The notes under the pieces: generated by a model | Seen by the model: only the letters and a program-made list of their open reading frames with translations | The model's database searches: none | What the model was told of the DNA's origin: nothing | In this document: positions 1 through 5,628 of the stretch, in pieces | Layout: each line of letters starts with the position of its first letter | How positions within the stretch are numbered: the first letter of the stretch is position 1 | Program-made: the position numbers and the translations under genes | Assembly: GCA_030145265.1 (NCBI GenBank) | Contig: JAQYWA010000097.1 | Coordinates: forward strand, 1-7,425 | Direction of reading: 5' to 3' | DNA length: 7,425 nt | Source: Desulfuromonas sp. | GTDB taxonomy: Bacteria; Desulfobacterota; Desulfuromonadia; Desulfuromonadales; Trichloromonadaceae

Positions 1-8
1 CTATCACA

Positions 9-191
9 ATGTGGTTGCCAGGGAAGGCGACCCATTACAGACCAAACAATGACGATGTGTCAGCTTGCGGTACGGAATGCCCTGAATATTTTGCTTATGA
101 CCCGCGAGATTGTGATTGCCGAAAATGTATGAAGACCAACAAATGGAAGGTAGCAATGGGGAAGCCTTTGAGGGGTGACCCTGTCCCATAG
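9..191 (+). CDS. Small putative zinc-binding phage protein (60 aa)
   Basis: This 60-residue protein resembles a group of very small phage proteins that carry one His followed by three Cys. Here these would be H9, C20 (in the motif SACG), C37 and C40 (in DCDCRKC), with extra cysteines at C24 and C35. That spacing suggests one structural zinc site; binding is inferred, not shown. The start at ATG 9 fits the family habit of beginning a few residues before the His, but the frame is open to the window edge and no ribosome site is visible in the 8 bases available, so a longer protein is possible. The function is unknown. It lies just upstream of the promoter at 222-250, so it probably ends the preceding transcription unit. 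Confidence 0.6.
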   Translation: MWLPGKATHYRPNNDDVSACGTECPEYFAYDPRDCDCRKCMKTNKWKVAMGKPLRGDPVP

Positions 192-221
192 CGTCCCATT
201 GGGTATAAGGGCAGAAATAAA

Positions 222-250
222 TTGCGAAGTGAGCATTCCTCCCCTATAAT
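222..250 (+). promoter_or_regulatory. Sigma70-type promoter for the early operon
   Basis: A perfect -10 box TATAAT at 245-250 is preceded by TTGCGA at 222-227, a 4/6 match to the -35 consensus, with the optimal 17-bp spacer. Transcription would start near 257, about 20 bases before ATG 278. It lies in the only sizeable gap on the + strand, just before a run of about a dozen packed genes. It is probably read by host RNA polymerase and serves as the early promoter. This is a sequence-only call. Confidence 0.7.
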
Positions 251-263
251 CAGTTTCTTGACC

Positions 264-269
264 AAGGAG
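264..269 (+). promoter_or_regulatory. Strong ribosome binding site AAGGAG
   Basis: AAGGAG lies 8 bases before ATG 278. It is the strongest Shine-Dalgarno match at the head of the operon, and it fixes the start of the 117-aa protein. Confidence 0.75.
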
Positions 270-277
270 AAGTAAAT

Positions 278-631
278 ATGAACAACAAATTACTACGCAT
301 CACCAACATCGCGGGACGCCATTTTAATGTCCGCATCCTCAAGCAAGGCGACCGCTACGGTCGTGACGATTGTCTCACCATCGACGACAACCGGATCCTG
401 GTCGAGTTCTTCGACGCCACTTACGAAGGCACCACCCACGGCCCCCTGGGTCAGTTCACTACTGGACGTTACTACGTCGAGACTATTCTCGATGCACCGA
501 GTAACCAGGGCCTGTGCCTTTACGGCGCCGAGGCTGACACTTGGCGCGCCTGGCGCGGCTGGTTCCTGGATGGTGGCGCGATGAACGTGGTCCGCGCCTG
601 GCTCGACAACCAAACTGAAGGTGAACTGTGA
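278..631 (+). CDS. Conserved phage hypothetical protein (117 aa), first gene of early operon
   Basis: A soluble protein of 117 residues with no signal peptide or membrane segment. It has the look of a recurrent small phage protein: an N-terminal beta-rich part with GDRYGRDD (about 24-31) and VEFFDATYEG (about 42-51), a middle LGQFTTGRYYVETIL (about 57-71), and a C-terminal GLCLYG followed by a Trp-rich stretch and a helix ending VVRAWLDN. I recognise the overall pattern from phage genomes but know no function for it. The start is set by AAGGAG 8 bases upstream, and it is the first gene after the promoter at 222-250. Its stop TGA (629-631) overlaps the GTG start of the next gene, so the two are likely translationally coupled. 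Confidence 0.75.
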   Translation: MNNKLLRITNIAGRHFNVRILKQGDRYGRDDCLTIDDNRILVEFFDATYEGTTHGPLGQFTTGRYYVETILDAPSNQGLCLYGAEADTWRAWRGWFLDGGAMNVVRAWLDNQTEGEL

Positions 632-924
632 AAAACTTCACAAAAGAGGTGATGGCACTGAACCCGTCCAGCGTCCCAATGATCGAGACCCATTTCCACA
701 AGTGGCTGGCCGAGGGACCGAAACCCTCGAGCCGGCAGATGGTGACGATCCCCGAGTACCTGGCCACGTTCGGATTCGAGCGAGGCAGGGACGTCATCAG
801 CGGCACGGCCATCGATTGCCTTGGGTACATCCACACAAATTACTGGTGGATGCGAATCAAGGCTCGTCCAGTGAGCCACCCCGTAGGTTACTATGAATTA
901 TTGACACCGGAGAATGAGATATGA
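628..924 (+). CDS. Hypothetical phage protein (98 aa), GTG start
   Basis: An unrecognised 98-residue protein. The GTG start at 628 is chosen because it forms a GTGA overlap with the upstream stop and has GAAGGTGA about 4 bases before it. The alternative ATG at 652 has AGAGG only 2 bases away, which is too close. The protein is rich in aromatic residues and histidine in its second half (YIHTNYWWMRIKA, about 68-80) and has a possible helical region at residues 11-45. It has no signal peptide, membrane segment or catalytic motif I can name. It is coupled to both neighbours: its own stop is part of an ATGA overlap at 921-924. Confidence 0.7.
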   Translation: MKNFTKEVMALNPSSVPMIETHFHKWLAEGPKPSSRQMVTIPEYLATFGFERGRDVISGTAIDCLGYIHTNYWWMRIKARPVSHPVGYYELLTPENEI

Positions 925-1121
925 AAAACCCTTCCCACTATGAAGACCCGCCCGAAGATCCGCCTGAAGTCACTCCTGAAGAAGAGCAGGAAAACTACGC
1001 GGACTACATGTATCAGAAGCAGAAGGACGAGAGAGCCGAGCGCGAAAATCTGCACTGGGATACCCCGACCAACCACCCCTATGCTGATCGCGACTGCGAT
1101 TACTGGCGGCAGCTCAAGTGA
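921..1121 (+). CDS. Small acidic phage protein with tandem EDPP motif (66 aa)
   Basis: A 66-residue, strongly acidic protein of unknown function. The N-terminal third carries four-residue units EDPP-EDPP-EVTP-EEEQ encoded by a 12-base tandem repeat. A charged helical stretch follows (residues about 23-43), then an aromatic/Asp-rich tail. The ATG overlaps the previous stop (ATGA, 921-924) and has GGAG 8 bases upstream (909-912), so the start is well supported. The low complexity suggests a flexible linker or adaptor rather than an enzyme; that is inference. The stop (1119-1121) overlaps the GTG start of the secreted protein that follows. Confidence 0.7.
   Translation: MKNPSHYEDPPEDPPEVTPEEEQENYADYMYQKQKDERAERENLHWDTPTNHPYADRDCDYWRQLK
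942..989 (+). repeat. Imperfect 12-base tandem repeat, about 4 units
   Basis: Four consecutive 12-base units all begin GAAG: gaagacccgccc, gaagatccgcct, gaagtcactcct, gaagaagagcag. The first two differ at two positions and the later ones are more diverged. They encode EDPP, EDPP, EVTP and EEEQ, so the repeat sits in frame within the 66-aa gene and probably arose by slippage duplication. Confidence 0.6.
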
Positions 1122-1447
1122 CATTAATTAAAATTGAAGTCGTGGCCATCGTCCTGATGGTCCTGGCCGTGATTATGACTGACGCCGAAGCCAACGAAGG
1201 CTTTTACTTGATGGTCGGAGCAGGACTCAATGATAGCTCTTGGAACACCGAGTTCGCCTGGGAAAACAACGACGAAGTCGGCACTGATGCTGGCTTCGGC
1301 TACCGTTACAACGCCAGCGGAACCATCACCCTCGACATCAGCTTCAAGCACAAATCGCAGCTGATGTCAGGCAGGCCCTTCAACAACGACAATGAATCAG
1401 GAGTCGAGTCGTACTACATCGACCTCTACTGGTTCCCCTTTCAATAA
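1118..1447 (+). CDS. Secreted beta-barrel-like outer-membrane protein (109 aa)
   Basis: The N-terminus looks like a Sec signal peptide: a short n-region with K5, a hydrophobic core at about 8-20, and AEA at 23-25 as a likely signal peptidase I site. The mature part of about 84 residues has alternating amphipathic stretches typical of outer-membrane beta strands: GFYLMVGAGL (28-37), GFGYRYN (about 59-65), TITLDISFKH (about 69-78) and ESYYIDLYWFPFQ at the end, with the aromatic-rich C-terminus common in outer-membrane proteins. It resembles small phage barrel-like proteins, but four strands are too few for a closed barrel unless it oligomerises. The GTG start is chosen from the GTGA overlap with the upstream gene (1118-1121). 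No good ribosome site is present, so expression probably depends on coupling. Its role is unknown; altering the host surface, for instance superinfection exclusion, is only a hypothesis. Confidence 0.65.
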   Translation: MTLIKIEVVAIVLMVLAVIMTDAEANEGFYLMVGAGLNDSSWNTEFAWENNDEVGTDAGFGYRYNASGTITLDISFKHKSQLMSGRPFNNDNESGVESYYIDLYWFPFQ

Positions 1448-1459
1448 CGGAGATTAATT

Positions 1460-2260
1460 ATGACGAGCAAAAGCAATGCCACCTCGGTGGTCACCATCGA
1501 ACCCAAAGCGCAACCGATGTCACAGTCGGTTCACCCTGGCACCATGATCCAGGCGCTGATCGCCAATCACAAGGAGATCGACATCGCCAAGCTGGAAGGC
1601 CTGTTCGAGCTGCAGATGAAGTACGACAATGAGATCGCACGTAAAGCCTACCACGCTGCGAAGTCACAGTTTGCCGCCCTGGCGCCGACGATCATCACTG
1701 ACGGTCAAGCTAAATTTGAAGGCCGCAATTCTGGCAACACCACCGAGTACAAGTTCGCGACACTCGCCGGAACCATGGATCAGATCCGTGATGCGCTCAA
1801 GAAGTGCGGCCTTCACGTTGGCTGGAAGACCGACGATGTCACTGTGCCTGGCGCGCTGCGCGTGACCTGCTTCCTCACCCATGACCTGGGCTACCAAGAA
1901 GACACATCCCTCAGTGCCGACAAGCAGGCCGGCAAGGGCACCACAGGCATGAACACCCTGCAGGCCGTTAAGTCGACCACCAGCTATCTGGAGCGCATCA
2001 CGCTGTACGCACTCCTGGGCCTGGCATCGAAGGATGACGACGACGATGGCAAGGGCGCCGTGGTCGAGATCGCCAAGATCTCAGCGCAGCAGCTGAAGGC
2101 CCTGACCACCAAGGTGGCGAAGGTCGGCATCGAGAGCGCCAAGATCCTGGAGCTGTTCGAGGTCGAGACTCTCGCTGACCTGGGCGCCGACCAGCTCAAG
2201 CAGGTACACGCGATGCTCAACCTCAAGGCTGCAGCCGACAAGAAGGAGGATGCCAAATGA
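1460..2260 (+). CDS. erf: ERF-family single-strand annealing protein
   Basis: A 266-residue ERF superfamily recombinase. Phage P22 Erf is the type member; these ring-forming proteins bind ssDNA and anneal complementary strands in phage recombination, acting in the host cytoplasm. The hallmark core is present: EYKFATLAGTMDQIRDALKK at 96-115 followed by CGLHVGW, a beta segment RVTCFLTHDLG (134-144), then the conserved LQAVKSTTSYLERITLYALL (167-186) and GLASKDDDDDG (187-197), whose acidic run is usual here. A small helical C-terminal domain (about 207-255) may mediate protein contacts. GGAG lies 7 bases before ATG 1460. Its stop overlaps the start of the YqaJ exonuclease (ATGA, 2257-2260), the classic pairing of annealase with exonuclease. 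Length is normal for the family. Confidence 0.93.
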   Translation: MTSKSNATSVVTIEPKAQPMSQSVHPGTMIQALIANHKEIDIAKLEGLFELQMKYDNEIARKAYHAAKSQFAALAPTIITDGQAKFEGRNSGNTTEYKFATLAGTMDQIRDALKKCGLHVGWKTDDVTVPGALRVTCFLTHDLGYQEDTSLSADKQAGKGTTGMNTLQAVKSTTSYLERITLYALLGLASKDDDDDGKGAVVEIAKISAQQLKALTTKVAKVGIESAKILELFEVETLADLGADQLKQVHAMLNLKAAADKKEDAK

Positions 2261-2904
2261 TTACCGTCGACGTCGAGCAAGGCACCCCTGAGTGGCGCGC
2301 CATCAAGGCAGGTGTCGCATCACCCTCTAACTTCGATCGGCTGATCACGGCCAGCATGAAGCCGTCCAGCCAGGCTGACGACTACTACTATGAGTTGATG
2401 GCCGAGTGGATCCTGGGCGAGTGCAAGGAACTGCCACCCAATCTGTTCTGGGTGAACCGTGGTTCCGAGTTGGAGCCGAAGGCCAGGCTGGCGTTCGAGA
2501 TCATCCATGGTGATGTTCACCAGGTTGGCTTCGCGTTCAAGGACAAGAGCAAACTGATTGGCTGTTCACCGGATGGATTCTACGGCAAGAAAGCAGGCCT
2601 GGAGATCAAGGTACCCGAGCCGAATAACCACCTGTCTTATTACCTGCGCGGTGAGATCCCGAAGAAGTATCTCCCCCAGGTCCAGGGATCCATGTGGATC
2701 ACCGGCCTGAAGGAATGGTACTTCATGAGCTGGAACCCTGGGTACCCGCCGCTGCTCACCCTGGTGCAAGCGGATCCTGCCTGGCAGGTAGCGTTCGATC
2801 GCATCGTGCTGCCGTTCGCCAAACGCCTCGAGGAAGGCCGCAAGGAGAAGCGCATCATCGATCTGCGCCAGGCACGAATCGACCAGGAAGCCGAAGCGGC
2901 ATGA
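2257..2904 (+). CDS. YqaJ/lambda-Exo-like recombination exonuclease
   Basis: A 215-residue member of the YqaJ viral recombinase family (PD-(D/E)XK fold), related to lambda Exo, which degrades the 5' strand of dsDNA ends to leave ssDNA for the annealing protein. The motifs are intact. RGSELEPKAR (68-77) supplies the helix glutamate E73, matching lambda E85. SPDG gives D106. LEIK gives E116 and K118, matching lambda D119, E129 and K131. YLPQVQGSMWITG (138-150) followed by EWYFMSW is the conserved glutamine motif, close to lambda's QVQ region. The N-terminal GTPEWRAIKAG (9-19) is typical of the family. It should be catalytically active. It is translationally coupled to ERF by ATGA, and its own stop overlaps the next gene (ATGA, 2901-2904). 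Confidence 0.93.
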   Translation: MITVDVEQGTPEWRAIKAGVASPSNFDRLITASMKPSSQADDYYYELMAEWILGECKELPPNLFWVNRGSELEPKARLAFEIIHGDVHQVGFAFKDKSKLIGCSPDGFYGKKAGLEIKVPEPNNHLSYYLRGEIPKKYLPQVQGSMWITGLKEWYFMSWNPGYPPLLTLVQADPAWQVAFDRIVLPFAKRLEEGRKEKRIIDLRQARIDQEAEAA

Positions 2905-3110
2905 GCGGACTCCCCCCAGCCTGGAAGCGAATCTACGCAGATCAGATCGAGCACTCGTCACACCGTGCTCGGATTGTGAAGCTGACCTTCCAGGCTGGAG
3001 GGAACATGTACGTGATCAACTACAAGGACAAAAAGGATCACTGGTGCCGGCACCCATCGTCGCCACAGGATCTCAAAAAAGCAATAGAGATCGCGGAGGG
3101 GTTTCTATGA
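2901..3110 (+). CDS. Small hypothetical protein downstream of exonuclease (69 aa)
   Basis: A 69-residue basic protein I do not recognise. The frame is open further upstream, to 2694, but that stretch lies inside the exonuclease gene. The start at 2901 is chosen from the ATGA overlap with the exonuclease stop. A predicted beta section (VKLTFQAGGNMYVINYKDK, about 26-44) is followed by a helix near the C-terminus (LKKAIEIAEGFL). It has no signal peptide or membrane segment. Placed directly after ERF and YqaJ, it may be an accessory to recombination or only a passenger. Confidence 0.7.
   Translation: MSGLPPAWKRIYADQIEHSSHRARIVKLTFQAGGNMYVINYKDKKDHWCRHPSSPQDLKKAIEIAEGFL
3095..3099 (+). promoter_or_regulatory. 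Ribosome binding site GGAGG supporting a 33-codon gene
   Basis: GGAGG (within GGAGGGG) sits 7 bases before ATG 3107, inside the end of the 69-aa gene. It is among the best Shine-Dalgarno sequences in the window and is the main evidence that the very short ORF at 3107-3208 is translated. Confidence 0.6.
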
Positions 3111-3208
3111 TTTACAACGGTGACAGAGAGTTCTGTGGCCAGTTAACCCTCGGCCAAGTCGGGGATCATTTAATCAATCGCGGCATGATGTCGCACAAAG
3201 AGGAGTAA
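3107..3208 (+). CDS. 33-aa micro-protein
   Basis: A 33-codon ORF beginning MIYNGDREFCGQ and ending MMSHKEE. Three things support it: an ATGA overlap with the preceding stop (3107-3110), a strong GGAGG 7 bases upstream, and the fact that it fills an otherwise empty 100-base space in a packed operon. The last codons (GAGGAG, 3200-3205) also serve as the ribosome site for the next gene, 6 bases before its ATG 3212. It has one cysteine and no membrane segment, and I do not recognise it. It could be a functional micro-protein or a leader that brings ribosomes to the downstream gene. Confidence 0.55.
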   Translation: MIYNGDREFCGQLTLGQVGDHLINRGMMSHKEE

Positions 3209-3211
3209 CTT

Positions 3212-3574
3212 ATGCCTATCAATAGAAAGAGATTGAGTCACCAGCAGTATTTCGAGCTGGTCCAATACATGAAGACCCAAGCAGTTCACGGTAAGATCAG
3301 CTTGAAACCAGGGGAGTTCGCAAGGGAAGTAGCCAAGGTCAATGGATTCTATGTTTGCCCAAAGACCATCACGAGGGCCGCAAAGGATAACGACATCGAG
3401 ATGCTCTTCAACAACTCTAGCAGCAACGGTGAAGCGCCCGACGATATGGACGCAGATCAAAAGATGTTGTCGGACCAGCTGTTCCTGCTTCATGCGATTG
3501 GAAACCGGATAGAGAGCAAGCTGGACGCGATCATGAAAGACTTCAGCATAGCTTGGACGAGGAGCGACAAATGA
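3212..3574 (+). CDS. Possible helix-turn-helix phage protein (120 aa)
   Basis: A 120-residue soluble protein. The first half contains a plausible helix-turn-helix: GEFAREVAKVNG (34-45) as helices 1-2 and CPKTITRAAKDNDIEM (49-64) as the recognition helix, in the order seen in small phage regulators of the pattern 'FA..V....G..V...TI..AAK..GI'. An acidic Asn/Ser-rich linker follows (66-80), then a C-terminal helix (about 83-110) that could mediate dimerisation. DNA binding is inferred from pattern only. GAGGAG lies 6 bases before ATG 3212. The stop overlaps the coiled-coil gene start (ATGA, 3571-3574). It may regulate early expression, but no matching operator was found. Confidence 0.6.
   Translation: MPINRKRLSHQQYFELVQYMKTQAVHGKISLKPGEFAREVAKVNGFYVCPKTITRAAKDNDIEMLFNNSSSNGEAPDDMDADQKMLSDQLFLLHAIGNRIESKLDAIMKDFSIAWTRSDK
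3559..3564 (+). promoter_or_regulatory. Ribosome binding site GAGGAG deciding start at 3571
   Basis: GAGGAG lies 6 bases before ATG 3571, which also forms an ATGA overlap with the upstream stop. It rules out the earlier in-frame TTG at 3553, which would add only six residues and overlap this site. Confidence 0.7.
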
Positions 3575-4452
3575 AAACTGAGCTTGAACAGATCGAAAAG
3601 ATGTCGCCGGCCAAGCTGTTCAAGCCCAAGGCCATCGGCATCCTGCTGAAGGCGATCGAGACCGAGGCCCAGGCATACGTGCCTGACGTCGAGACCATGG
3701 CTGGCAGGGATGCGATCAAGTCCCTGGCATACAAGGTCGCCAGGTCGAAGACTGCGATCGACAACTTGGGCAAGGAGTTTGTCGCGGCTAAGAAGGCCGA
3801 GGTCTCGGTCATCGATGGGGTGCGCAAGGATGCGCGCGAGTTCCTGGACCAGCTGAAGATCAACGTGCGACAGCCGCTCACTATCTGGGAGCAGGCCGAG
3901 GAGGATCGCATTGCCAAGATCCAGGACAAGATCCATCGCTTGCGTGACTTGGGTGACACCACCGACGACAACAACGACATGCTGTCCTCGACGATCCTAA
4001 CTGCCAAGTTGGACGAAGCCAGGAAGGCAACGATCACCAAGGTTTACATGGAGTACCAGGACGAGGCGATCAATGCGAAGAATCAGGCGATCGTCGAGCT
4101 GACTGACGCCATCCCCAAGGCCGAAGAGTTTGAGCGCAATGCCGAGGCAGCGAGGATCCTGGCAGAAAAAAAAGCTGAGGATCTGCGCATCGAGAACGAG
4201 CAGCGCATCGCTCGTGAGGCTGTAGAGAACGCCGACCTCGAGGCGAAGCAGGAGCTGGAGCGCAGAGATGCTGCTGAGGCCCAGGAGAAGTCAGAGCAGG
4301 AAGCTCGCGAGCGCAACACCAGGCACAAGGGTGCAATCAACCGAGCAGCTGCTGAAGCGATCGACAAGGTCGTCGCAGACAAAGAGCTGGCCAAGGCCAT
4401 CGTGAGCGCGATCGTCAAAGGCAAAATCCCCAACGTAACCATCAACTATTAG
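3571..4452 (+). CDS. Coiled-coil phage protein between recombinase and SSB genes (293 aa)
   Basis: A 293-residue, highly charged, mostly helical protein. Residues 40-125 form a helical region containing RQPLTIWEQAEEDR (100-113). Residues about 183-260 are a long Ala/Glu/Lys/Arg coiled coil with TolA-like composition. The C-terminal segment (257-293) is a compact domain ending AIVSAIVKGKIPNVTINY, a tail I have seen on other phage coiled-coil proteins located near recombination genes. No enzymatic motif is visible, and its function is unknown. Its position between ERF/YqaJ and SSB suggests a structural or accessory role in recombination, such as modulating host nucleases; this is inference. An odd feature is an 8-A tract at 4166-4173 in a gene that otherwise prefers AAG for lysine. 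The start is set by GAGGAG and ATGA at 3571. Confidence 0.75.
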   Translation: MKTELEQIEKMSPAKLFKPKAIGILLKAIETEAQAYVPDVETMAGRDAIKSLAYKVARSKTAIDNLGKEFVAAKKAEVSVIDGVRKDAREFLDQLKINVRQPLTIWEQAEEDRIAKIQDKIHRLRDLGDTTDDNNDMLSSTILTAKLDEARKATITKVYMEYQDEAINAKNQAIVELTDAIPKAEEFERNAEAARILAEKKAEDLRIENEQRIAREAVENADLEAKQELERRDAAEAQEKSEQEARERNTRHKGAINRAAAEAIDKVVADKELAKAIVSAIVKGKIPNVTINY

Positions 4453-4464
4453 GAGCGCGACCAC

Positions 4465-4902
4465 ATGTCAGGTATCAATTTAGCAGTAATCGTCGGACGC
4501 TTGGGCCAGGAGCCTGAGATCCGCTTCACGGCCAACGGAGATCCCGTAGCCAACCTGTCGGTAGCGACATCGAAGAAGTACAACGGCAACGAGGAAACCG
4601 AGTGGCATCGCATCGTCTGCTTCGGCAAGCTGGCCGGCGTGATCCAGCAGTGGGTCCACAAGGGTGACCTCTGCGGATTCCGTGGGGAGATCCGCACCAG
4701 GAAGTGGGAGGACAACCAGGGTGTCACCAAGTACTCGACCGAGATCATCGCGCACAACATGGACATGCTTGGATCGAAGAACCCAGGCGGCACCATCGGT
4801 GAATCCCCATCCAAGCCCGACGACCATGGGCCGACGAACAAGCCAGCGGCAGCACCGCCAGCAAATCCAGTCGACGGAGGCTTCGACGATATCCCGTTCT
4901 AA
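4465..4902 (+). CDS. ssb: Single-stranded DNA-binding protein
   Basis: A 145-residue SSB of the bacterial type. The OB fold occupies about 4-103: NLAVIVGRLGQEPEIRFTAN, VANLSVATSKKY, the conserved EWHRIVCFGKLAGVIQQWV, then KGDLCGFRGEIRTRKWEDNQG and YSTEIIA. A flexible Pro/Ala/Gly-rich linker (about 105-139) leads to the acidic tip DDIPF, the docking peptide that recruits host or phage repair and replication proteins. It coats ssDNA made during replication and by the YqaJ nuclease, and is a natural partner of ERF. GGAG is 9 bases before ATG 4465, and 12 bases separate it from the coiled-coil gene. Length and motifs are normal, so it should be functional. Confidence 0.95.
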   Translation: MSGINLAVIVGRLGQEPEIRFTANGDPVANLSVATSKKYNGNEETEWHRIVCFGKLAGVIQQWVHKGDLCGFRGEIRTRKWEDNQGVTKYSTEIIAHNMDMLGSKNPGGTIGESPSKPDDHGPTNKPAAAPPANPVDGGFDDIPF

Positions 4903-4918
4903 TCATGGATCAAGACTC

Positions 4919-5257
4919 ATGAGCAGATACGAAGAGCTTCGGGATGCGGTCACTCAATTCCACCAGACCCATCCCAAGGTCTGGGACCTGTTTGACCACT
5001 TCACCCGTGATAGGATCTCTCGAGGGTTCGAGCACTACAGCGTCAATGCGATCTTCGAGCGGATCCGCTGGGAGACCGACCAGGCGCGGACAGGCGAGCA
5101 CGAGTTCAAACTGAACAACAATTACCGCGCTTTCTATTCTCGGAGATGGATGAAAATGAACCCAGAGTATGATGGATTCTTTCGGACCAGGGTACAGGTC
5201 AGTAAGGAAGAGTCACCCGTTAATCGTCCCGAGCTGGGGCCAGGAGATTTTGAATAA
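4919..5257 (+). CDS. Conserved phage hypothetical protein (112 aa)
   Basis: A 112-residue protein matching a pattern common in phages of Gram-negative bacteria: a start with HPKVWDLFDHFTRDRISRGF (about 18-37), then HYSVNAIFERIRWET (39-53), FKLNNNYRAFYSRRWM (about 63-78) and PEYDGFFRTR (about 82-91). The Asn-rich, aromatic centre is the most recognisable part. No function is known to me; it is probably cytoplasmic. The frame is open upstream through the SSB gene, but ATG 4919 is preferred because everything before it lies inside SSB and the protein matches its family from here. The ribosome site is poor; a five-codon ORF (4905-4922) ends in an ATGA overlap with this start and may deliver ribosomes. 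The TAA overlaps the next ATG (TAATG, 5255-5259). Confidence 0.75.
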   Translation: MSRYEELRDAVTQFHQTHPKVWDLFDHFTRDRISRGFEHYSVNAIFERIRWETDQARTGEHEFKLNNNYRAFYSRRWMKMNPEYDGFFRTRVQVSKEESPVNRPELGPGDFE

Positions 5258-5613
5258 TGAGCAAACAACTAAACGGAAAAGTACTGGACTTCACGAGAGG
5301 TTACCGGCAGATCACCCAGGAAGAGATGAACAGCCTGACCATGCAACAGGACACGGCGGTCATCACGGCTGTGTGCCGCGCCCTGGGCCGCACCGACTGG
5401 GACGATGTCATCAAGGACGGTACGTTCTGGGCGAGGGGCAAGTGGATGGAGTACCCTGGTGGCGAGGAGACCTTCAGCTGGGATGGCGAGGAGCTGCTGC
5501 TGTTCAGGCCGATCGTCTTCAGCCATGTCCTGCAGAAGTGGGGTCGCAAGATGGAGTGGCTGTCGGATCCGAATGATTACGTGCATCACACCGCGGAGGA
5601 CGAGCGTGGATAA
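5257..5613 (+). CDS. Hypothetical phage protein, last gene of the early operon (118 aa)
   Basis: An unrecognised 118-residue protein with no signal peptide or membrane segment. It has an N-terminal basic part, a helix (about 29-42), and a Trp-rich middle (FWARGKWMEYPGGEETFSWD, about 57-76), then FRPIVFSHVLQKWGRKMEWL (about 83-102). AGGAGA lies about 9 bases before ATG 5257, which overlaps the preceding TAA by one base. It is the last + strand gene, and its stop is only 15 bases from the stop of the convergent lipoprotein gene. It may be a replication-associated or host-takeover protein by position alone. Confidence 0.7.
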   Translation: MSKQLNGKVLDFTRGYRQITQEEMNSLTMQQDTAVITAVCRALGRTDWDDVIKDGTFWARGKWMEYPGGEETFSWDGEELLLFRPIVFSHVLQKWGRKMEWLSDPNDYVHHTAEDERG

Positions 5614-5628
5614 AACCGACGATTACCG

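Noticed and set aside
171..182. AGGG-GTGA-CCCT hairpin with a GNRA-type loop as a terminator
   Set aside because: Only a 4-bp stem, within the coding end of the first gene, and not followed by a T run.
183..199. Direct repeat GTCCCAT twice, 10 bases apart, as an operator
   Set aside because: The repeat is short and partly in coding sequence, lies upstream of the promoter with no third copy, and can occur by chance.
901..906. Perfect -35 box TTGACA as an internal promoter
   Set aside because: No -10-like hexamer lies 16-18 bases downstream (the region is an A run at the start of the 66-aa gene), and the site is inside coding sequence.
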